Part shown: in pieces, positions 7,128-13,751 of the stretch
Layout of the letters: each line of letters begins with the position of its first letter
Position numbering within the stretch: position 1 is the stretch's first letter
From: Clostridiales bacterium UBA929
Lineage (GTDB): Bacteria > Bacillota > Clostridia > Oscillospirales > UBA929
Assembly: GCA_002293625.1 (NCBI GenBank)
Contig: DBDP01000151.1
Span: 6,236 to 24,144, forward strand
DNA length: 17,909 nt
Reading direction: 5' to 3'
The notes under the pieces: generated by a model
Seen by the model: the letters and a program-made list of their open reading frames with translations, nothing else
Told to the model about the DNA's origin: nothing
Database searches by the model: none
Position numbers and translations under genes: made by a program

Positions 7128-8229
7128 CGGTGTTCGTTCCCGATCTTCTGTCACCATCGTGAGCGATCAGCGCGAATTCATCCGCGACTTTCTTAAAAAC
7201 CTCAACAAGCAGCGGATCAAAATGACTTCCGGCTCCCTCGATGATTATTTTTTTTGAATCCTCGGCGGTGAACGCTTCTTTATACGGTCGCGCGGAGGTT
7301 AGGGCATCGTAAACGTCGGCAATGGCCATCAGACGCCCAAGAAGCGGTATTTCCGCCCCCTTCAGCCCGACGGGATATCCGCTGCCGTCCCATTTTTCGT
7401 GGTGCGTGGCGGCGACAATTTCGGCGTAACGCAAAAACAACTGGTTCCCGCCTTTTTGGGCGATCCTTCGGATTGCCTCTCTACCCTTTGCAACATGGGT
7501 TTTCATGATTTCAAATTCATCCGCCGTGAGTTTTCCGGCTTTATTCAGAATGGTATCACTTATGTATATCTTTCCCATATCGTGCAAGGGGATTGACGGA
7601 ATGATATAGTCCATATTCTCCCAAGAAAGGACTTCCGCTGAATATAGCCCATCCTCAACCAAGCGCCCGATTAGCAGTTCCATATATTTTTGTGTACGGC
7701 TGATATGTTCGCCTGTCAAAACGTCGCGGAACTCGATCAACTCGGCAATCGTATTGATAACGGAGCTTTGAAGCCCAAGTATCTGCGACGTTTGCTCCTT
7801 AACCATGCCGATCAAGTCATCGTTGAGACGTCTCAGTTCCTCCTTTTGCTTTTCAATGAGCAGGTGATTTTCAATACGTTTAAGTAAAATCGCTGCGGAG
7901 AAGGGCTTCGTCACATAATCGACCGCTCCGAGTTCCAAGCCCTCCAGTTCGTTCATCTCCTCCGATTTTGCCGTGACAAAAATCACGGGGATGCCCGCAT
8001 ACCTCCTATCGGCTTTCAATATCCGCATAACGTCAAACCCGTTCATCCCGGGCATCGCGATGTCCAGCAAAATCAAGTCCGGCGTCACCGTCTCCAAAAA
8101 CTTAAACAGCCTTTCCGCGGACGGCAGCGCGTAGACCTCATACGAATTCTTGAGCATATTCTTCCCGATATTCAGATTGGCTTGATTATCGTCGACCAAC
8201 ATGATCGTCTGACGCTTTCTTCCCGGCAT
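7114..8229 (-). CDS. Response regulator with HD-GYP domain (predicted c-di-GMP phosphodiesterase)
   Basis: A 371-residue cytoplasmic protein. The receiver domain (about 7-125) has the acidic pair Asp13-Asp14, phospho-acceptor Asp56 in LILLDIAMPG, Thr86 and Lys108 in TKPF, so it should accept phosphate. A coiled-coil linker (125-155) leads to the HD-GYP domain (about 155-355). This has GEHISRT with His175, the HD pair His216-Asp217 in PLHDMGK, His245 in KTHVAKG, HHEKWDGSGYP at 276-286 and Asp304 in ADVYDAL. All expected metal ligands and the GYP signature are present, so an active phosphodiesterase that lowers cyclic-di-GMP is likely. The ATG at 8229 has AGGAGGG just upstream. It is the last gene of the operon, 12 bases after the double-receiver gene, and is the probable output of the phosphorelay. 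Confidence 0.92.
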   Translation of the reverse strand: MPGRKRQTIMLVDDNQANLNIGKNMLKNSYEVYALPSAERLFKFLETVTPDLILLDIAMPGMNGFDVMRILKADRRYAGIPVIFVTAKSEEMNELEGLELGAVDYVTKPFSAAILLKRIENHLLIEKQKEELRRLNDDLIGMVKEQTSQILGLQSSVINTIAELIEFRDVLTGEHISRTQKYMELLIGRLVEDGLYSAEVLSWENMDYIIPSIPLHDMGKIYISDTILNKAGKLTADEFEIMKTHVAKGREAIRRIAQKGGNQLFLRYAEIVAATHHEKWDGSGYPVGLKGAEIPLLGRLMAIADVYDALTSARPYKEAFTAEDSKKIIIEGAGSHFDPLLVEVFKKVADEFALIAHDGDRRSGTNTATLL

Positions 8230-8241
8230 TTTGGTTCCCTC

Positions 8242-9006
8242 CTATGGTTTTTTAAGCCCTTTTCTTTTTTTGAAAAAATCATCCACAGACTTTACGATCT
8301 CGCCCGGCGTCATTGTTTTTTTCATATACCTCTCCGGTTTCAAGTCTTTTACCTTCAAAAAACTTTCCTCGTCTTCCTTCGCCGTGAGGAACATGACCGG
8401 AATATCGGTAAATTCCGTCTCGGTACGGATCATTTCCAATACCTGCTTCCCGTCTACCACCGGCATATCATAGTCCAGCAGCACAAGATCCGGGCGGTTC
8501 ATCGCCAAATATTTAATCGCCATCGCGGCGGAATTGGCCAAAATCACGTTGTAGCGGTCTTCCAGCCAGCCCTTCACGTTTCGGAGCGTGGTGCCGGAGT
8601 CATCCACCACCAGAATTTTTTTCTTCACCTTCGCACCGTATTGCTTAATTAAGGAATTTACGCTCTCCGCGAGGTCGTTTACGTTGATCGGGCGTGTATA
8701 CTCCCGAACGACGAGTTCTTTAGGAATCATCGCTTCAATCGCCTTTACATTTGTTATGTCGCCGATAATAAAGATCGGTATGTCGTCCATGATTGCTTTG
8801 TCTTTTAGAAAGTTCAATGCCTGCCGCTGTTCGAGAAGTTTGTCGTCCGTATAGACCAAAACGCCGCAGACAGTTTCCTTAACGTCGTTGATGGCATCCG
8901 TGTCGGCGTGGACGACGGTTGTCTGATACGACGCTTTTTCCAGCCGTTCCATGATTGACGTCAATAAAAAGCTCTCCGTCTCCGTGACGATCAATATACA
9001 TGACAT
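8242..9006 (-). CDS. Protein with two receiver domains, the first degenerate
   Basis: Encodes 254 residues with two CheY-like folds and no output domain. The first (about 1-122) starts MSCILIVTETES, where the usual Asp pair is replaced by Thr-Glu. At the phospho-acceptor position, after GVLVY, it shows Thr-Asp-Asp rather than a normal D-x-x-P loop, so it is probably not phosphorylated and may serve for binding. The second (about 128-250) has ILVVDDS with Asp135-Asp136, Asp178 in LVLLDYDMP, Thr208 in LTAK and Lys229/Lys230, so it looks active. With no DNA-binding or enzyme domain it probably acts as a phosphate shuttle, sink or adaptor. GGGGGG sits six bases before the ATG. It lies 11 bases after the kinase stop and 12 before the HD-GYP start, in the same operon. 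Confidence 0.88.
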   Translation of the reverse strand: MSCILIVTETESFLLTSIMERLEKASYQTTVVHADTDAINDVKETVCGVLVYTDDKLLEQRQALNFLKDKAIMDDIPIFIIGDITNVKAIEAMIPKELVVREYTRPINVNDLAESVNSLIKQYGAKVKKKILVVDDSGTTLRNVKGWLEDRYNVILANSAAMAIKYLAMNRPDLVLLDYDMPVVDGKQVLEMIRTETEFTDIPVMFLTAKEDEESFLKVKDLKPERYMKKTMTPGEIVKSVDDFFKKRKGLKKP

Positions 9007-9017
9007 AGCGTTCCCCC

Positions 9018-12000
9018 CTATCCTTCCGGCGCGGCTTCGGCATGTTCAAGCAGTTCTTCCGCCAGCTTGACGACCTCTTCCATATCCACGTCCGCTGCGT
9101 ACGCGCTCAGCAATTCCATCCGGGCTTCCCCGGGGAAGCGTATTTCCTCCAACTGTTTCACGGCTTCGTCGGTGCCGTCTAAATCAAAATCATCCGCGGC
9201 CTTGATCAGCTTTCGTAACAGCGACGCCAGTTCCGCCGCGGAAACGTCCTTTTTTTCACTTTCGCCTGTTTCCGCAACGGGTTTCAAACGGGTCTTAAAA
9301 CGTCTGTACAGCGTTAAAACGCCGGGTATCTCCCGTTCCAAGGCATCCCGGTTTCCCTCTCTTCCGTACTGCTCTAATCGGCGAAATTCCTCCGCGAGTT
9401 CTGCGGCTCCGATAATTTGCGCGGTTGATTTTAAGGCATGAACCTTAATTGTCAGATCCAAGATCCGCCCTTCTTCGAGATACGCTTCAACTTGGGCGGA
9501 CTTTAGGTCAATGAGTTTATAAAAATCCCTCAGCAACTTAAGAAACATCTTTTTTGATCCCGAATGCCGGACACCCTGACCCGCATCGATCCCTTCGATG
9601 ACCGGTAATTCGGGTACTTCCGGGAAATCCATGCCGGAAATTTCCTCAAAAGCCATGTTGCTGACCTGCTCACGCAGCCAGCGAACCAGTTCCTCGCCGC
9701 TTTCATACCGAAAAGACTCCAACTGCTCCATCGCGGCGTCAACACTGTCCATATCGAACGCTCCGCAGGCGCGGCGCAATTCTTGCAGCAGCGCCGGATC
9801 GGGCGCCGCCGCCAAAGGTTTCTCCCGTCCGCCGCCGATTGCGGCGAGGGCGTTGTCTATACCGTCCAGTAGGTTTCCAACGAGTTTCTCAAACATTTTA
9901 TGACCGCCGCTCACCGAATTCCCCGCTTTGGCGTCCAGTTCAAGTTTTTCGGCAGCTTTGCCAACCTCCTGCGCGCAGATACCGTAACTGGAGCCTTTAA
10001 TCCCGTGGACGGTAATGGCGTACTCTTCCAAATTGTCTGTGCAGATCCGCAGCTTCTTCAACAAAGGACGGGTACCAGCGGTATAGGAACGCAGGACGTC
10101 AATCAAAACCGCCTCGTCGCCGTTGAAGCGGTCCAGCGCTTTTGCCATGTCCAACCCGTTGACGGATACACCGCTTAATATGGAATGGTCGTTCTCCGCC
10201 GCGCCTTCCTCCGCTTCCGTAAGATCGGTTTCCTGGCTTTTGTCCCGCACCCAGCGGCGGAGAACGGCGTCCAGCTTCATAATGTCGATCGGCTTTGAGA
10301 TAAACGCCTGAAATCCCTTGCGCAAAAACATCTCCTCGCTGCCGGTGATCGCGTTGGCGGTCAGGGCGATGACGGGAACCGTTTTCGCGTATTCCGTCCC
10401 GATTTCCTCCCGGATGATCCGGGTCGCCTCAATGCCGTCCATCCCCGGCATCATGTGATCCATAAACACCGCGTTGTACCGCACCTTTCCCTCGCGGATG
10501 GCGCGGATCGCTTCCGCTCCGCCCGTTACGCAGTCAATCCGCATTCCATACGGTTTCATGAGACCCTTAGCGACGTCGAGATTGGTGATGTTATCGTCAA
10601 CCAGCAGAACCCTCGCATAGGGGAACTGTGCGCGCTTCGCGTGCGAATTCCGCGTCAGCTTGTTTGCGGAGTATTGGAACCGCTTCAGGCTGTCCGCCAC
10701 CCTAGCGCCGATCACATCGTCATTCACATAACCCTGCCGGAGCCTGACGGTAAACACGCTGCCCTTTCCGTATTCACTTTCAACGCTGATCGAGCCGTCC
10801 ATCATCTCCGCGAGGCTTTTCGTGATTGAGAGCCCCAACCCCGTGCCGCCCGCCTGATGATAGGAAGTCGCGCCAAATTGCTCAAAATTGGTAAACAGGC
10901 GTTTGAGATGTTCCGGGCGGATGCCGATGCCGGTGTCACTGACGCGCACGGTCATCAGCACGGAATCCCCGTCCCTCTCACAGGTCAGGCCGAACTCCAC
11001 CGAACCTTCCTCCGTGTACTTAAACGCATTGGACAAAAGATTGCTGATGATTTGTTTGATCCGCAGCTCATCCCCCAATAGGCGCGAGGGTAAATTTCCG
11101 TCTATAATCAACGCAAACCGGATCGGCCTGCTCCCGATGCGCAGGATGTTTTGGAGAACGGAGTCGTTGATTAAACTGGGAACGTCATAAGGATTCGGAA
11201 TGATCTCAAATTTTCCGGACTGTATTTTTGAAATATCCAGAATATCGTTGACGATGCTCAGCAGGGTGGAGCCGGAATTGTATATCTTCTCAAGATTCAG
11301 CTTCACGTCCTCGTCCATTTCCCCGCCGCTCAGGGCGATCTCCGAAAGACCGATAATCGCGTTGAGCGGCGTCCGCATTTCGTGGCTCATGCTGGCCAGA
11401 AAGTCGCTCTTAGCGGTATTCGCTTTTTTTGCGTCTTCCAGCGCGGTTTCCAATTGAGCGGACGCGTCCCGGATTTCCGCGATCATCTTCTTTTCTTCCC
11501 GCAAGTCGCGCGAATAGGCCGCAACAACGTAATCGTCGCCGTACGGCACGCGCACCATGGTTATTTCCGCCGGAACCGGAGCGCCGTCCGGCATTCGGTA
11601 CATCCAGTCATGGATACATGATCCGTTTTCAAATGCCTCACGGACAATCGCCCCGGCTTTTTCACGCGTCGCCCGCCCGTCCGGCTGAACCTCCGGCGAA
11701 AGCTCATAATACCGATCTATGTATTCCTGTTTGTTTTTCAAGCCAAAGAGCTTTACCGCCGCCTCGTTGCATTCGATCAGTTGATAGTTTTTGTCCCATA
11801 AGCGGCTTGCCAGAGGGTTCGCGTCCAGCATCAGCTTAACGCGGTCATGCTCTTCGCGGATCGCGGCGGCCTGTGCTTTAATGGTTGTATTCAACTTCTC
11901 CAGCGCGCGGTTCATCAAGTCCTTCTCGGATCGTGGTTTCAGCGTAACGGACAGATCACCGCTTGCGATTTGCTCCACTGTCTGAACTTGCCGTCTGGTA

Positions 12001-13040
12001 TTCTCGGTCATGCTGTTAAAGGCGTCGGCCAGCATGCGCATCTCATCCTTTGTCTTTGCGTGAATATCCAGTTCGGTATCGCCGACCGCCAACGCTGACG
12101 CGGCCTCTGTCATCGCGCGGATTGGCTTGACGATATGCCCGATTATAATCAGGAGGACAGCTATCGAAAGCGTCAGCATAAGAACGGTTATGACCGAGGC
12201 TCCTCCTACGAAATCCCATATAATCCTTAACTCTTCGTCAAAATACTGCCCCACAAACAGCATTCCGACAGCCCGGTCGTCCGGACCGTTGATAGGGGTA
12301 TATTTGCATACGGCGACGCGCCCTTCGATATCCACGCGGCCTGAATACGTATTTCCGGCCAAAACGGTTTCGGCGATATGTGCGTCAGCTTTCGTACCGA
12401 TGATCCGCGCGCCGTTTTCTCCCAGTATCGTTGACGCAATCCGTTCATCCCCCAAAGAAATAGTGGTTTCACATCCCATCACTTCTTTAACGGCATCCAC
12501 AAACCGCTCCGTGTCCAAGCGGTAACCGACGGATACAACACCGATCAGCTTACCTTGAGCATTGAAAACAGGCGTTCCCGCCCGTACGGACAGGCGGACG
12601 GAGGAACCCTCCTCTATCGCGGTAAGCGCCTCCCCGTGCACGGCGGAACGGATATTGGACTGCGACATAATAAGGTCGCCGGTCATCTCCGGCGCGTGGG
12701 TGCGCATAAGCGCCACGCCTTCCGCGTCGGTAACCGTGCAAAACTCAACGCCGGTTTCTTCTTGCAGAGACAGGGCGTGCGCCAGCAAAGCCTCGCGGTT
12801 ATTCCGCTCAATCGCCCCGATAATTTCAGAATCTCTAGATATGCTTAAGGATATGGCGGTCGCTTCCGCTTTTAAGGTTTCAAGGTTATTGACCGCGACC
12901 TTTGTCGCCGTTTCAACCCTTCCGACCGTCGAGTCATCTACGAAGCCGGAAAACCGCACGATATTGTAAGCCAGTATCGCCGCCGCGACAGCCAGCGTGA
13001 TCACAACCGCTGGAATCAGTATCTTGATCTTGATACTCAT
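9018..13040 (-). CDS. Membrane hybrid histidine kinase with receiver and two HPt domains
   Basis: A 1340-residue sensor. Order: membrane segment 7-28; extracytoplasmic single-Cache-like domain about 30-275 (SVRLSVRAGTPVF and GKLIGVVSVGY are typical); membrane segment 278-301; HAMP about 302-355; PAS about 400-515; HisKA with SHEMRTPLNAIIG and His553; HATPase with N-box NAFKYTEEG (Asn671), DTGIGI at 702-707 and GGTGLGL at 731-737. A receiver follows, with Asp815-Asp816, Asp861 in FMDHMMPG and Lys916. HPt 1 has VHGIKGSS with His1012 and HPt 2 has VHALKSTA with His1201. Each HPt is followed by a similar helical module (FDMDSVDAAMEQLE and FDLDGTDEAVKQLE). All catalytic residues are present, so it should autophosphorylate and run a full His-Asp-His relay to the two downstream response regulators. 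The ligand is unknown. Start ATG at 13040 with GGGGAG 11 bases upstream. Confidence 0.93.
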   Translation of the reverse strand: MSIKIKILIPAVVITLAVAAAILAYNIVRFSGFVDDSTVGRVETATKVAVNNLETLKAEATAISLSISRDSEIIGAIERNNREALLAHALSLQEETGVEFCTVTDAEGVALMRTHAPEMTGDLIMSQSNIRSAVHGEALTAIEEGSSVRLSVRAGTPVFNAQGKLIGVVSVGYRLDTERFVDAVKEVMGCETTISLGDERIASTILGENGARIIGTKADAHIAETVLAGNTYSGRVDIEGRVAVCKYTPINGPDDRAVGMLFVGQYFDEELRIIWDFVGGASVITVLMLTLSIAVLLIIIGHIVKPIRAMTEAASALAVGDTELDIHAKTKDEMRMLADAFNSMTENTRRQVQTVEQIASGDLSVTLKPRSEKDLMNRALEKLNTTIKAQAAAIREEHDRVKLMLDANPLASRLWDKNYQLIECNEAAVKLFGLKNKQEYIDRYYELSPEVQPDGRATREKAGAIVREAFENGSCIHDWMYRMPDGAPVPAEITMVRVPYGDDYVVAAYSRDLREEKKMIAEIRDASAQLETALEDAKKANTAKSDFLASMSHEMRTPLNAIIGLSEIALSGGEMDEDVKLNLEKIYNSGSTLLSIVNDILDISKIQSGKFEIIPNPYDVPSLINDSVLQNILRIGSRPIRFALIIDGNLPSRLLGDELRIKQIISNLLSNAFKYTEEGSVEFGLTCERDGDSVLMTVRVSDTGIGIRPEHLKRLFTNFEQFGATSYHQAGGTGLGLSITKSLAEMMDGSISVESEYGKGSVFTVRLRQGYVNDDVIGARVADSLKRFQYSANKLTRNSHAKRAQFPYARVLLVDDNITNLDVAKGLMKPYGMRIDCVTGGAEAIRAIREGKVRYNAVFMDHMMPGMDGIEATRIIREEIGTEYAKTVPVIALTANAITGSEEMFLRKGFQAFISKPIDIMKLDAVLRRWVRDKSQETDLTEAEEGAAENDHSILSGVSVNGLDMAKALDRFNGDEAVLIDVLRSYTAGTRPLLKKLRICTDNLEEYAITVHGIKGSSYGICAQEVGKAAEKLELDAKAGNSVSGGHKMFEKLVGNLLDGIDNALAAIGGGREKPLAAAPDPALLQELRRACGAFDMDSVDAAMEQLESFRYESGEELVRWLREQVSNMAFEEISGMDFPEVPELPVIEGIDAGQGVRHSGSKKMFLKLLRDFYKLIDLKSAQVEAYLEEGRILDLTIKVHALKSTAQIIGAAELAEEFRRLEQYGREGNRDALEREIPGVLTLYRRFKTRLKPVAETGESEKKDVSAAELASLLRKLIKAADDFDLDGTDEAVKQLEEIRFPGEARMELLSAYAADVDMEEVVKLAEELLEHAEAAPEG

Positions 13041-13081
13041 TCGATTGTCATCTCCCCGATAATACGCTCCTTGTCCGCTAT

Positions 13082-13093
13082 TGGCTTAAGCCA
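13082..13093. promoter_or_regulatory. 12-bp perfect palindrome in the kinase leader
   Basis: TGGCTTAAGCCA is perfectly self-complementary and lies 41 bases before the kinase start codon. It could be a binding site for a dimeric repressor or activator, since promoter candidates lie further upstream. No known operator name fits with certainty. Confidence 0.3.
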
Positions 13094-13183
13094 GCAGCAA
13101 TTTATATACATATAATATTCCCCCCGCAGCAGAAAGGTGAATTTAGCATTGATTCATGATATTCTTTTTTGAATGAAGCGCAA

Positions 13184-13212
13184 ATATAATATAATCCAGA
13201 TTGTTCATACAA
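13184..13212 (-). promoter_or_regulatory. Candidate promoter of the signalling operon
   Basis: On the minus strand TTGTAT (13207-13212) is 17 bases before TTATAT (13184-13189), in a strongly AT-rich stretch (13095-13230). It would give a leader of roughly 135 bases. A second candidate nearer the gene uses TTCACC and TATTAT, 18 bases apart, near 13110-13145. One promoter would serve all three genes because the gaps between them are only 11-12 bases. The first candidate sits at the edge of the broken integrase on the other strand. Confidence 0.35.
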
Positions 13213-13231
13213 ATTTATTTTATTATTCCGA

Positions 13232-13551
13232 TTTCGGGAAGTTCCAACAAGTGGGAAGATGACCGTTTCCCGCTGGGCTGACGAGTGGCTGGAAACGTAT
13301 AAAGAGCATTCGGTCGGCACGGGACAGTATCAGAACTACGAGCTTTACTTGGGCATCATCAAGAAAGAGAACCGATCTACAGAATTATGGAGTGTCAATC
13401 AACCTTGCCAAGTACCTGGGACGCAGCGATATCCGTAACCGCGAATATTTACACCCACACCACAGAAAAGGCTATTTCCGATGTCGCGGCAATGATCTTG
13501 GCAGGACGATCAACCGAACAAGCTAAACTCTTGATTGACAGCAACGGTTAA
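13232..13551 (+). pseudogene. Tyrosine recombinase (integrase) remnant in three frames
   Basis: Three fragments of one integrase can be read. Fragment 1 (about 13232-13370) gives MTVSRWADEWLETYKEH then SVGTGQYQNYELYLGIIKKE, the start of a phage/Tn916-type core-binding domain. Fragment 2 (13374-13436), in another frame, gives NYGVSINLAKYLGRSDIR, the C-terminal catalytic segment usually read as LGHSDIR. The catalytic His is replaced by Arg. Fragment 3 (13438-13551), in the third frame, gives TANIYTHTTEKAISDVAAMI with the nucleophilic Tyr, and ends at a TAA. The middle of the gene, with the first catalytic Arg, the Lys and the HxxR box, is deleted between fragments 1 and 2, and about two bases are missing between 2 and 3. 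It cannot make an active enzyme. It lies about 100 bases before a tRNA-Gly 3' half, the usual place for an integrase gene beside its attachment site. Confidence 0.82.
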
Positions 13552-13646
13552 GCGTGGTATTATACAACAAGATAAAGAAGCGCCTCGTATGGGAAACGAA
13601 ATGAAAAAAAGCCCGCTAGGACTGGTATACCTTGATTTCACACAAC

Positions 13647-13690
13647 CTTCCAAGCTGGCCGCGTGGGTTCGATTCCCATCACCCGCTCCA
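13647..13690 (+). other. 3' half of tRNA-Gly(UCC): probable attachment-site scar
   Basis: From 13647 the sequence reads as the anticodon loop CTTCCAA (anticodon TCC), the 3' anticodon strand GCTGG, a short variable region, a T-arm with GGTTCGATTCC, the acceptor strand CACCCGC and TCCA. This matches the 3' part of bacterial tRNA-Gly(UCC). The bases before it (ACAAC) do not pair with GCTGG, and no D-arm or GCGGGTG acceptor strand is present, so a full tRNA cannot fold. Tyrosine integrases often recombine at the anticodon loop of tRNA genes and displace the original 3' half to the far end of the element. The broken integrase just upstream fits this well. The intact tRNA would then lie left of the window. 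Confidence 0.82.
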
Positions 13691-13751
13691 ACCAAATTAT
13701 CCTCCCTGTCATCGGCGGGGGGGAGCATATTATATAGAAAGGTGAAGCAAG

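Noticed and set aside
13041..13230. Cyclic-di-GMP or other riboswitch in the kinase leader
   Set aside because: No conserved riboswitch core was recognised; only AT-rich promoter-like sequence and one palindrome.
13102..13320. Minus-strand frame of 72 residues
   Set aside because: Antisense to the first integrase fragment and across an AT-rich promoter region; low-complexity, no ribosome-binding site.
13600..13690. A complete tRNA-Gly gene
   Set aside because: The bases before the anticodon loop do not form the 5' anticodon strand, D-arm or acceptor strand, so only the 3' half is present.
13700..13725. CTCCC/GGGAG stem after the tRNA half as a terminator
   Set aside because: Only five base pairs with a 14-base loop and no T-run; more likely chance in a G-rich leader of htpG.
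13510..13728. Minus-strand frame containing GAGDGNRTHAASLEG
   Set aside because: This peptide is a well-known artefact of translating the reverse strand of tRNA-Gly; it comes from the tRNA half at 13647-13690.
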